From: Saccharopolyspora oryzae
Lineage (GTDB): Bacteria > Actinomycetota > Actinomycetes > Mycobacteriales > Pseudonocardiaceae
Assembly: GCF_027853915.1 (NCBI RefSeq)
Contig: NZ_JAQGLA010000047.1
Location: 1 to 52,613, forward strand
Reading direction: 5' to 3'
DNA length: 52,613 nt
Shown in pieces: positions 9,170-16,104 of the stretch; within the stretch, counting starts at the first letter, position 1; the number at the start of each line of letters is the position of its first letter. Below the pieces are notes generated by a model. It was not told where the DNA came from, ran no database searches, and worked only from the letters and a program-made list of their open reading frames with translations. The position numbers were made by a program, and so were the translations under genes.

Positions 9170-9987
9170 CGATCCGCCGATACGGACTGTCCGCGCTGGC
9201 CCTGGCCATCGCGCTCGTCTTCGCGTTCCCGACGTACTGGATGGTGACCAGCTCGATCAAACCTCGCGGCGACGTGCTGTCCACGTCCTACGACCTGGTG
9301 CCCACCTCGGTCACCTTCGAGAACTACGCGACCGCGCTGTTCAGCTCGGACTTCCTGCGCTACCTGGGGAACAGCCTGCTGGTCACGCTCACCGCGGTGG
9401 CCTGCTCGCTGGTCGCGGGCACGCTGGCGGCGCTGGCGATGAGCCGGTTCCGGTTCCGCGGGCGCAAGGGCTTCCTGATGCTCGTGCTGGTCGCGCAGAT
9501 GGTGCCGTTCGAGGCGTTGATGGTGCCGATGTTCCTGTTCATGCGGGACCTCGGGCTGTTGAACAAGCTGCCCGCGCTGATCCTGGTCTACTGGATCACC
9601 ACGCTGCCGTTCACCATCTGGTCGCTGCGCGGGTTCATCGACGGGATCCCGGTCGACCTGGAGGAAGCCGCCATGGTCGACGGCTGCAGCCGGGCCGAGG
9701 CGTTCCGCCGGGTCACGCTGCCGCTGCTCGGCCCGGGTCTGGTGGCGACCTCGGTGTTCGCGTTCATCACCGCGTGGAACGAGTTCCTGTACGCGCTGGT
9801 GCTGATGCGTTCCGAGAGCCTGCAGACGCTGCCGGTGTTCCTGAAGACGTTCACCACGGCGTTCGGCACCGACTGGGGCGCGACGATGGCCTCGGCCACC
9901 TTGTTCACCTTGCCGGTGCTCGTGTTCTTCCTGGCGGTGCAGCGAAAGATGGTCTCCGGCGTCACTTCCGGAGCTGTGAAGGGCTAG
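9166..9987 (+). CDS. dasC: Sugar ABC transporter permease, DasC-like (MalG type)
   Basis: This 273-aa permease has a GTG start overlapping the dasB stop (GTGA) and a GAGGGTGAGC Shine-Dalgarno region inside dasB. It has six predicted helices and an EAA loop (EEAAMVDGCSRAEAFRRVTLP). It forms the heteromeric membrane channel with DasB. It is the last gene of the transporter operon; the SIS gene follows after 97 bp with its own dre-like site. Confidence 0.92.
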   Translation: MTIRRYGLSALALAIALVFAFPTYWMVTSSIKPRGDVLSTSYDLVPTSVTFENYATALFSSDFLRYLGNSLLVTLTAVACSLVAGTLAALAMSRFRFRGRKGFLMLVLVAQMVPFEALMVPMFLFMRDLGLLNKLPALILVYWITTLPFTIWSLRGFIDGIPVDLEEAAMVDGCSRAEAFRRVTLPLLGPGLVATSVFAFITAWNEFLYALVLMRSESLQTLPVFLKTFTTAFGTDWGATMASATLFTLPVLVFFLAVQRKMVSGVTSGAVKG

Positions 9988-10049
9988 CTCGGTGAGGCGG
10001 TCGTCGCAGTTCCGGGCGAGGATTGGCCGCGGGACCAGTCCCGGCTACG

Positions 10050-10064
10050 ATTGGTCTAGACCTC
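10050..10064. promoter_or_regulatory. dre-like DasR operator upstream of the SIS gene
   Basis: ATTGGTCTAGACCTC contains the perfect palindrome GGTCTAGACC (10053-10062), the centre of the DasR consensus. It lies 35 bp upstream of the ATG of the SIS-domain gene and is the best dre match in the window. Confidence 0.8.
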
Positions 10065-10084
10065 GACTCGAAGGGATGGGCCCG

Positions 10085-11125
10085 ATGACCGCCACCCATG
10101 GCCATCACATGGCCGACGAGATCCGCCAGCAGCCCGCGATCTTCGCCGACCTGCTGGCCGCTCGGGACGCGATCGCCCAGGTCGCGGCGACCGTCGCGGA
10201 GCGCCGCCCGCGGTTCGCGCTGCTCGCCGCGCGCGGCTCCAGCGACCACGCCGCCCTGTACGCGAAGTACCTCATCGAGACCCTGCTGGAACTGCCCGCC
10301 GGCCTGACCTCGCCGTCCACCACCACGCTGTACGGCGCGCAGCCGGACCTGACCGACGTGCTGCTGGTGTCGGTGAGCCAGAGCGGCGGCTCGCCGGACC
10401 TGCTGGAGGTCACCGAGTCCGCCCGCAAGCAGGGCGCCCTGACCGTCGCGGTCACCAACACCTCCGACTCCCCGCTGAACTCGGCCGCCGAGCTGTCGGT
10501 GGACGTCCGGGCGGGCCGCGAGACGGCGGTCGCGGCGACCAAGACCTACGGCGCCACGATGCTGGCGCTCTACCTGCTGGTCGACGCGATCCGCGGCGGC
10601 ACCGGCGAGCAGGCGGCGGGGCTGCCGGAGCTGGCCGAGACGACCCTGTCGACCGGCCGGCAGGCGGTGGACGAAGCGGTCGGCCGCTACCGCTTCCTGG
10701 AGCGGATGGTCACCACGGCCCGCGGCTACTCCCTCGCGACGGCCCACGAAGCGGCGCTGAAGCTGGCCGAGACCAGCTACCTGTCGGCCCGCTCCTACAG
10801 CGGCGCGGACCTCCTCCACGGCCCGGTCGCGGCGGTCGACGAGGACACCGCGGTCCTCGCGCTGACCAGCCAGGGCCTCGGCGGCACGGCGATGCGCGAA
10901 CCGCTGGAAGCGGTGGCCCAGCGCGGTGCGGACGTCTGCGCGATCGGCTCGGCGGCCGCGGACGTCCCGGCCGCCCACCGGATCCCGGTCCCGGCCTGCG
11001 CCGAAGAGCTGGCCCCGGTCCTGGAGATCCTCCCGGTCCAGCAGCTGGCCCTGGGCCTGGCCCTGGCCCGCGGCTTCAACCCGGACAACCCCCGAGGCCT
11101 GAACAAGGTCACCAAGACCCGCTGA
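10085..11125 (+). CDS. SIS-domain aminosugar phosphate isomerase/deaminase (GlmS C-terminal-like, NagB-II type)
   Basis: The 346-aa protein has two SIS domains and lacks a glutamine amidotransferase domain. Domain 1 has AARGSSDHAALYAKYLIET and VSVSQSGGSPDLLE; domain 2 has RGYSLATAHEAALKLAETSYLSA and the C-terminal RGFNPDNPRGLNKVTKT typical of GlmS-type isomerases. This architecture fits a deaminase converting glucosamine 6-phosphate to fructose 6-phosphate plus ammonia. ATG 10085 is chosen because GAAGGGATGGG lies about five bases upstream; ATG 10076 is possible. The place after dasABC matches that of nagB in the Streptomyces das region. Control by DasR is likely from the dre-like site. Confidence 0.88.
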   Translation: MTATHGHHMADEIRQQPAIFADLLAARDAIAQVAATVAERRPRFALLAARGSSDHAALYAKYLIETLLELPAGLTSPSTTTLYGAQPDLTDVLLVSVSQSGGSPDLLEVTESARKQGALTVAVTNTSDSPLNSAAELSVDVRAGRETAVAATKTYGATMLALYLLVDAIRGGTGEQAAGLPELAETTLSTGRQAVDEAVGRYRFLERMVTTARGYSLATAHEAALKLAETSYLSARSYSGADLLHGPVAAVDEDTAVLALTSQGLGGTAMREPLEAVAQRGADVCAIGSAAADVPAAHRIPVPACAEELAPVLEILPVQQLALGLALARGFNPDNPRGLNKVTKTR

Positions 11126-11140
11126 TCCAGCAGGCAGAGG

Positions 11141-11186
11141 CCCGTGAGCACTTTGGGTTGCCATAGCCACCCAAAGTGCTCACGGG
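11141..11186. repeat. GTGAGCACTT hairpin, copy 2 (terminator-like)
   Basis: Arms CCCGTGAGCACTTTGGGT (11141-11158) and the exact complement at 11169-11186 give an 18-bp stem and a 10-base loop. It is 15 bp past the SIS gene stop. Its length (46 bp) and arm sequence match the hairpin at 37018-37063. Confidence 0.88.
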
Positions 11187-11281
11187 CCATGACCTGCGGA
11201 ACCATCCCCCACCGCTGAAGCAGGAGTGGGGGGCGCTGGATCCGCACCGCCACGCAAAACGAGTGCGTCAGACAACGAAGA

Positions 11282-11315
11282 GCCCGCCTCACCGAGGGGG
11301 CGGGGTAAGGCGGGC
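11282..11315. terminator. Candidate terminator of the amidohydrolase gene
   Basis: GCCCGCCT (11282-11289) and AGGCGGGC (11308-11315) can pair, with further G/C pairing inside. It is about 70 bp beyond the 3' end of the minus-strand amidohydrolase gene. This is modest evidence. Confidence 0.45.
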
Positions 11316-11385
11316 ATCGTCAGGTTACGCCGATCGGAGCAGGCCGCAAACGTCGAGATGCGGGTGTCGACAGAGGCGAAAGTCC

Positions 11386-12228
11386 TCAGATGTCGTACAC
11401 CTCTCGGGCATTCCGGTCGAACACCGCCGAACGCTGCCGGTCGTCCAGGTCCGCCGTCAGCTGCTTGGCCACGTCGATGACCTGCCCGTACTCGGCGGCC
11501 AGCAGGCACACCGGCCAGTCGGAGCCGAACATCAGGCGGCGGGGCCCGAACGCCTCCAGCACGACCTCGGCGTACGGCGCCAACCTCACCGGATCAGGTT
11601 GCCGGGCCCAGTCGTCCTCGGTCACCAGACCGGACAGCTTGCACACCACGTTCGGGTGCGCCGCGAGGGCTCGGATCCGGTCCGCCCACGGCTGCAGCTC
11701 ACCGCTGGCCACCGGCGGTTTCGCGCAGTGGTCGAGCACGAAGGTCAGCTGCGGGAACTGGGCGACCGCCTTGACCGCGGCGGGCAGCTGGTCCGAGCGG
11801 ACGAGCAGCTCGTAGACCAGTCCCGCGTCCTCGACCGCGGCCAGCCCCTTGAGCACGTCGGGCCGGACCAGCCAGTCGGGGTCGGACTCGCCCTCGACCT
11901 GGTGGCGGATGCCCTTCAGCCAGCGGCCGGACGGGTGGATCTGCAGCCTTCCGATGCGTTCGCGCACGTCCCGGGCGGTCAGGTCGACCCAGCCGACGAC
12001 CGCCGCGATGCGGTCGACCGAGTCGGCCAGCACCAGCATCTCGGGGGTCTCGTCCGGATCGGAGACCGTCTGCACGAGCACCGTGGCGTCCACCGAGGTG
12101 CCCTTCAGCGCGGCTTGCAGGTCGGTGGGCCGGAAATCGCGGCGCAGCGGATCCATCTCGGGCCCGACGATCCACGGCTGATCGCGGACGTCGAGGTCCC
12201 ACAGGTGGTGGTGGGCGTCGACGGTCAT
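11386..12228 (-). CDS. Amidohydrolase 2 family (COG3618, sugar lactonase type)
   Basis: The 280-aa TIM-barrel hydrolase starts at ATG 12228 after GAGGGGGG. Metal and active-site landmarks are VDAHHHLWDL at the N terminus, GRWLKGIRHQVE, FVLDHCAKPP, VVCKLSGLVTE and RLMFGSDWPVCLL near the C terminus. The family includes L-fucono-, L-rhamnono- and galactarolactone hydrolases acting in sugar oxidation. The exact substrate cannot be read from sequence. It is convergent with the SIS gene and divergent from a GlcNAc kinase, so a sugar substrate is a reasonable guess. A small ORF with a strong Shine-Dalgarno lies 81 bp upstream. Confidence 0.88.
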   Translation of the reverse strand: MTVDAHHHLWDLDVRDQPWIVGPEMDPLRRDFRPTDLQAALKGTSVDATVLVQTVSDPDETPEMLVLADSVDRIAAVVGWVDLTARDVRERIGRLQIHPSGRWLKGIRHQVEGESDPDWLVRPDVLKGLAAVEDAGLVYELLVRSDQLPAAVKAVAQFPQLTFVLDHCAKPPVASGELQPWADRIRALAAHPNVVCKLSGLVTEDDWARQPDPVRLAPYAEVVLEAFGPRRLMFGSDWPVCLLAAEYGQVIDVAKQLTADLDDRQRSAVFDRNAREVYDI

Positions 12229-12309
12229 CGGCCCCCCTCGTCCACTTCGGACGGTGCCGCGGCGGGCCGCGTTCGGGCAAGGTCGACCATGGTGCTTCTC
12301 CCCGACTGA

Positions 12310-12375
12310 TCATGCAAATGCTCGATGTATAGCCGTTCGCGAACGCGGAATCCAGCCGTTGGCGATTTCGGTCAT
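12310..12375 (-). CDS. Possible 21-aa leader peptide upstream of the amidohydrolase
   Basis: AAGGAGG (read on the minus strand, 12388-12382) is six bases before ATG 12375 and opens MTEIANGWIPRSRTAIHRAFA. It stops 81 bp before the amidohydrolase start. The Shine-Dalgarno is among the strongest in the window, stronger than many real genes here. The palindrome CGTTCGCGAACG lies within it. It may be a translated leader controlling the downstream gene, or the remnant of a gene start. No homologue is recognised. Confidence 0.4.
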   Translation of the reverse strand: MTEIANGWIPRSRTAIHRAFA

Positions 12376-12424
12376 GTTCGGCCTCCTTGTCGTACCGATC
12401 ACTCGAAGCGCGTAGAAAAGGCGC

Positions 12425-13378
12425 ATGCACCGCGATGCGGAATTCGTCCTCGGCCTGGACGTCGGCGGCACCAGCAGCCGCGCGCTGGTCAGCGATCTGT
12501 CCGGCCGCGTTCTGGGCTGCGGCGAAGCAGCCGGCGGCAACCCGAACTCGCACCCGGCCGACGAGGCGGTCCGGCAGATCGCCAGCGCCACGCTGACCGC
12601 TCTGCGCGACGTCGACCCGGCGCGGGTACGGGCCGGCGTGATCGGCATGGCGGGGGTCAGCAAGATGGCCGATCCGCAGTTCCGCGAACTGTTCGAGCGG
12701 GAGTGGGCGCGGCTCGGCCTGGACTGCGGGTTGCGCGCGATCAGCGACTCCGAGGTGGCGTTCGCGGCGGGAACGCCGGAGCCGACCGGCACGGTGCTGA
12801 TCGCGGGCACCGGAGCGATCGCCGCCCGCATCGAGCAGCACCGGCTCACCAGAACAGTCGGCGGCTACGGCTGGCTCCTCGGCGACGAGGGCTCGGCCTA
12901 CTGGCTCGGCCGCGAAGCCGTCCGTGCCACCCTCGCCGCCCTGGACCGGGGCGAAACACTGCACGGCCTCACCGCAGCAGTCCGCGAGACGCTGCTCCCC
13001 GACAACCCCGATGCGCAGCGCAAACAGCTGATCAGCGCGGTCAACTCAGCGCCCCCGATCCGGCTCGCCGAGCTCGCACCGCTGGTCACCAAGGCCTCCG
13101 ACCCCACGGCCGCGGCGATCATCGACCGCGCAGCGCGCGTGCTCGCCGACACCGCTGCGGAAACCCGCACTCCCGACGATCGCACCCCGATCGTCCTGGC
13201 CGGCGGCCTGGTCGCCCCGGCGAACCCGGTCGGCGAAGCCCTCCGCGCCGAACTGACGTCCCGGGGCTTCCCCGAACCGCACACCGCAGGCCCCGGAGCG
13301 GCCGGCGCGGCCTGGCTAGCGGCCCACGACCTCACCCCGGACCCCCCAGCCCTCCACGCCCGCCTCCTCCCGGCCTGA
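12425..13378 (+). CDS. N-acetylglucosamine kinase-like protein (BadF/BadG family)
   Basis: The 317-aa ASKHA-fold kinase has phosphate-1 motif LGLDVGGTSSRALV, VIGMAGVSK, the SDSEVAFAAG segment with the catalytic Asp region, the phosphate-2 loop VLIAGTGAIAA, and the GGYGWLLGDEGSAYWLGREAV block characteristic of GlcNAc kinases. The adenosine motif VLAGGLVAP follows. It should make N-acetylglucosamine 6-phosphate in the cytosol. It lies in the das/SIS aminosugar region, divergent from the amidohydrolase, and ends three bases before the convergent dapA gene. No nagA-type deacetylase is in the window. Confidence 0.88.
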   Translation: MHRDAEFVLGLDVGGTSSRALVSDLSGRVLGCGEAAGGNPNSHPADEAVRQIASATLTALRDVDPARVRAGVIGMAGVSKMADPQFRELFEREWARLGLDCGLRAISDSEVAFAAGTPEPTGTVLIAGTGAIAARIEQHRLTRTVGGYGWLLGDEGSAYWLGREAVRATLAALDRGETLHGLTAAVRETLLPDNPDAQRKQLISAVNSAPPIRLAELAPLVTKASDPTAAAIIDRAARVLADTAAETRTPDDRTPIVLAGGLVAPANPVGEALRAELTSRGFPEPHTAGPGAAGAAWLAAHDLTPDPPALHARLLPA

Positions 13379-13381
13379 CCG

Positions 13382-14224
13382 TCAGAGGAGGTTGAGGTCG
13401 GCGATGGCCTTGCGGATGACCTCGAGTTCCGTGTCGTCGGCCTCGACGAGCGGCAGGCGGACACCGCCGACCCGGTGGCCGAGCAGGTTCAGCGCCGCCT
13501 TGACCGGGATCGGGTTCGTGGTCACTCCCATGGCCGCGAACAGGGGCTTGAGCTCGGCGTCGATCTCCGCGCGGTTCTCCGGCTCGTCGACCATCCGGCG
13601 CATCTGGTCGCCGACCAGGTGGCTGGCCACCAGGATGCCGCCGCAGCCGCCGAGGTCGAGCGCCTGCGCGAAGCCGTCGTCGTTGCCCGCGTACAGCCCG
13701 AGGCCGTCGATCTGGGCGAGCGCGGCGTTGTCCGCCTGCTTGACGTAGTCGAGGTGCTCGACCTGGGCGAGCTCGGCGAGCAGGTCGTTGTCCAGGGACA
13801 GCCCGATCCGCGACGGCACGTTGTAGAGCACCACCGGCTTCGCGGTGGCCCGCGCGATCTCGGTGAAGTGGGCGATGAGCCCGCGCCGGTTCGGGCGGTT
13901 GTAGTACGGGGTCACCGACAGCACGGCGTCCGCGCCGAGCTCGACGGCCTTCGCGCTCATCGAGCAGGCGTGCGCGGTGTCGTTCGAGCCGGTCGAGGCG
14001 ATCACCGTCGTCCCGGCCGGGCGCTCGGCGCAGGCGAGCTCGATCAGCCGCAGGTGCTCCTCGGCGGTGAGGGTCGGCGCCTCACCGGTCGTCCCGCAGA
14101 CCACGATGCCGTCCGAGCCGTGGTCGACGAGGTGCCGGAACAGGGACAGGAAGGCTTCTTCGTCGACGCGCTGCTGCTCGTCGAACGGGGTGACGATCGC
14201 GGTGATCACGCTGCCGAGAGACAT
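13382..14224 (-). CDS. dapA: Dihydrodipicolinate synthase family protein (DapA)
   Basis: This 280-aa class I aldolase-fold enzyme has the active-site sets GTTGEAPTL, TPYYNRPNRRGL and VVLYNVPSR, and the Schiff-base lysine region YVKQADN. In DapA it condenses pyruvate with aspartate semialdehyde in lysine and diaminopimelate synthesis. The same fold includes N-acetylneuraminate lyase, and its position in an aminosugar region raises that alternative, but the YNVPSR motif and overall match favour DapA. KQAD replaces the more usual KEA/KDA. It ends three bases from the GlcNAc kinase stop, leaving almost no room for a terminator. Confidence 0.82.
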   Translation of the reverse strand: MSLGSVITAIVTPFDEQQRVDEEAFLSLFRHLVDHGSDGIVVCGTTGEAPTLTAEEHLRLIELACAERPAGTTVIASTGSNDTAHACSMSAKAVELGADAVLSVTPYYNRPNRRGLIAHFTEIARATAKPVVLYNVPSRIGLSLDNDLLAELAQVEHLDYVKQADNAALAQIDGLGLYAGNDDGFAQALDLGGCGGILVASHLVGDQMRRMVDEPENRAEIDAELKPLFAAMGVTTNPIPVKAALNLLGHRVGGVRLPLVEADDTELEVIRKAIADLNLL

Positions 14225-14255
14225 GAGCGCATTCTGCGCTCGACGAATCCGGCTG

Positions 14256-14924
14256 TCACTCCGGGGTGCGCGGATGCCGCAGGCCCGGGTGGTCTGCGGG
14301 CAACGACCGGCGCACGACCCACCAGCTGCCCGCCACGCAGACCGCCACCAGCGGCCAGGTCAGCACCACCTGCGCGATCGTCAGCGGGCCGATCCAGTCG
14401 ACCAGCCAGAGCGGGATGAACACCACCAGCCGCACCACGTACTGGCCCACCCACACCCAGCTCGCCCGGCTGTAGGCGCGCAGCAGATCCGGGTCCTGGC
14501 GCCACCGCCGCGCTTGGCCGAGCGCCGTCCCGACCACCACGCCCAGCAGCGGCCAGCGGATCGCGATGCTGGTCATCCAGGCGAGCGCGCTGAGCGCGTT
14601 GGTCACCAGCCGCGGCAGGAAGAAGTCCACCGCGTCCCCGGTGTAGAGCGCGATGAGCGCACCGAGCGCGACGGCCAGCAGGCTGATCAGCACCGCCAGC
14701 GGACGTGCCCGCTGGGACAGCCGCCACCCCGCGACCACCGCTCCGACCGCCACCGCCACGAGTCCGCCGACGGCGATCGACTCGCCGCTGAGGTACCAGC
14801 CGAGGCCGAAGGCGACGGGCGGCAGCATCGCGTCGATCGCGCTGCCCCGACCCCCGAGCAAGCGCATGAACGAGTCGCGGTCGTCCGGTGTCTCGACGAT
14901 CTCGGCCTGGCGGTCCTGGGTCAC
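14256..14924 (-). CDS. DUF3159 integral membrane protein
   Basis: This 222-aa protein has about five or six hydrophobic helices, including LPPVAFGLGWYLSGESIAVG, ALIALYTGDAVDFFLPRLV and WVGQYVVRLVVFIPLWLVDW. The motif GRGSAIDAMLPP and the FFLPRLVTNA segment fit DUF3159, an actinobacterial family of unknown function. It begins at GTG 14924 with GGGGG just before it. Three CAATTG palindromes at 33-bp period lie about 90 bp upstream. It ends 31 bp from the dapA start. Confidence 0.8.
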   Translation of the reverse strand: MTQDRQAEIVETPDDRDSFMRLLGGRGSAIDAMLPPVAFGLGWYLSGESIAVGGLVAVAVGAVVAGWRLSQRARPLAVLISLLAVALGALIALYTGDAVDFFLPRLVTNALSALAWMTSIAIRWPLLGVVVGTALGQARRWRQDPDLLRAYSRASWVWVGQYVVRLVVFIPLWLVDWIGPLTIAQVVLTWPLVAVCVAGSWWVVRRSLPADHPGLRHPRTPE

Positions 14925-15016
14925 GACCCCCAGCCTGCCCTAAGGCTCACCTTCCTCGCACCCGCCCGTGGCACGCACCTCCCCTCCAGCACGGCCCGAG
15001 GGGCTCCGCGGGACCA

Positions 15017-15100
15017 CAGTTTCAATTGAAACTGCACCCCCGCAGACCACAGTTTCAACTGAAACTGCACCCGCGCAGACCACAGTTTCAATTGAAACTG
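15017..15100. repeat. Triple CAATTG-centred palindrome array, 33-bp period (copies 4-6)
   Basis: Perfect or near-perfect 18-bp palindromes start at 15017, 15050 and 15083, exactly 33 bp apart. The middle one has CAACTG in place of CAATTG. The outer flanks GGGACC (15010) and GGTCCC (15102) are inverted, so the whole array is roughly symmetrical. It lies between the EspG 3' end and the DUF3159 start. Confidence 0.9.
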
Positions 15101-15186
15101 CGGTCCCGGAGCACCCAGCCGGACCTCCCGGCCGACGGCTTCGGAAGGCCGCGGACGTCGTGCGGCGGGCTGGGGGCTGGGGGTCC

Positions 15187-15295
15187 GCAAATTCAATGGA
15201 AATCGGACCTCTGATTTCCATTGAAATTGCGGAAGTTCTCCACAAGGACCCGGGCCTGTCCACAGGTGTCGGCGTGTCGGGGACCGACATGGCCC
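15187..15295. repeat. Composite palindromic repeat, copy 2
   Basis: A 44-bp hairpin (15187-15230, 18-base arms with one mismatch and an 8-base loop) is followed by GGAAG, TTCTCCACA (15236-15244), CTGTCCACA (15256-15264) and a GGCGTGTCGG element. It stops just before the EspG 3' end. The order is the same as in the copies at 128 and 24350. Confidence 0.85.
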
Positions 15296-15304
15296 GGCGC
15301 GTCG

Positions 15305-16039
15305 TCAGATGCGGTTCTGGCGGGTGCGGTCGAGGAGGGTGGCCAGTTGGCCCGCGATGGTCCGCTTGTCCGCCGGGCCGCAGGTGATCACGTCCCGGCC
15401 TTCGGCCCGCTCGCCCTGGAGCGCGTAGCGGCCCTGATCGTTGTCGAACCAGATCAGGTTCGGCTGGCGGGGGCCGTTGCGCCGGTCGCCGCTGACCACG
15501 AAGTGGCCGAGGCGGAACTTCTGGCGCGAGGTGATCGCGCGCAGCTCGGCCAGGCCGTCGATGTCGGCGTCGGCCGGATGCCCGCTGCTGCGATCGGCCA
15601 CCGCGCGCACCGGGTTCTCCGTGCCCAGCGGAGCGTCGGGCAGCAGGTCCGCGCACGCCCGCGGCAGCGCATCCGGCGCCAGGAAGCTCATCCGCAGCCC
15701 GCGGCCGTCGAGCACCCCGACGACGCCGACCTCGCCGGTGGCCACCACCCGCGCCGCCAGCCGATGCCCGGCGCGCACGTCCAGCAGACCGGCCGCCGCG
15801 ATCGACACCTCGGAGCTGCACAGCAGGTAGAGCGCGTCCTCGACCTCCGGCTCCGGACGCCCGTTGCGCGCCAGCCCGGTGGACTCCAGCTCCTGCCAGA
15901 CCTGCTGCACCAGCCGGTTGCGGTCCTCGCCCAGCTCCCCGATCCGGGGCAGCTCGAACGGGTACTGCCGCACGGTGAGGTTCAACTGCTCACCGAGCAG
16001 GTCGACCGCGGGGATCGACAAGTTGATCGTCTCGACCAT
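15305..16039 (-). CDS. EspG-family ESX/type VII secretion-associated protein
   Basis: The 244-aa protein has the layout of EspG, the cytosolic chaperone that binds PPE-type substrates of type VII secretion. Seen are LTVRQYPFELP, the helix GELGEDRNRLVQQVWQELE, VEDALYLLCSSEVSIAAAG, and the C-terminal GDRRNGPRQPNLIWFDNDQGRY with RTIAGQLATLLD. ATG 16039 begins MVETINLSIPAVD. It lies 65 bp downstream of a long proline-rich protein whose tail resembles PPE-type proteins of this group. No EsxA/B, EccC or mycosin gene is in the window, so this is an orphan ESX module. Confidence 0.82.
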   Translation of the reverse strand: MVETINLSIPAVDLLGEQLNLTVRQYPFELPRIGELGEDRNRLVQQVWQELESTGLARNGRPEPEVEDALYLLCSSEVSIAAAGLLDVRAGHRLAARVVATGEVGVVGVLDGRGLRMSFLAPDALPRACADLLPDAPLGTENPVRAVADRSSGHPADADIDGLAELRAITSRQKFRLGHFVVSGDRRNGPRQPNLIWFDNDQGRYALQGERAEGRDVITCGPADKRTIAGQLATLLDRTRQNRI

Positions 16040-16104
16040 CGAACGCTCATTTCGGAGTCTGGGTGCAGCGGCCGGTGCGGGTCGGCGCACCGGCCGTGCC
16101 CGCG

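Noticed and set aside
12281..12288. GGTCGACC near the amidohydrolase/kinase promoters as a third dre site
   Set aside because: It lacks the central two bases and the T/A flanks of the dre consensus; a SalI-type palindrome of this size is expected by chance in such DNA.
13382..14224. N-acetylneuraminate lyase as the identity of the DapA-family gene
   Set aside because: Context is suggestive, but the motifs (YYNRP, LYNVPSR) fit DapA and no other sialic acid gene is present.
15010..15107. CRISPR array
   Set aside because: Three regular repeats occur, but the repeat unit is a bare palindrome, the 15-bp 'spacers' are nearly identical to one another, and no cas genes are near.
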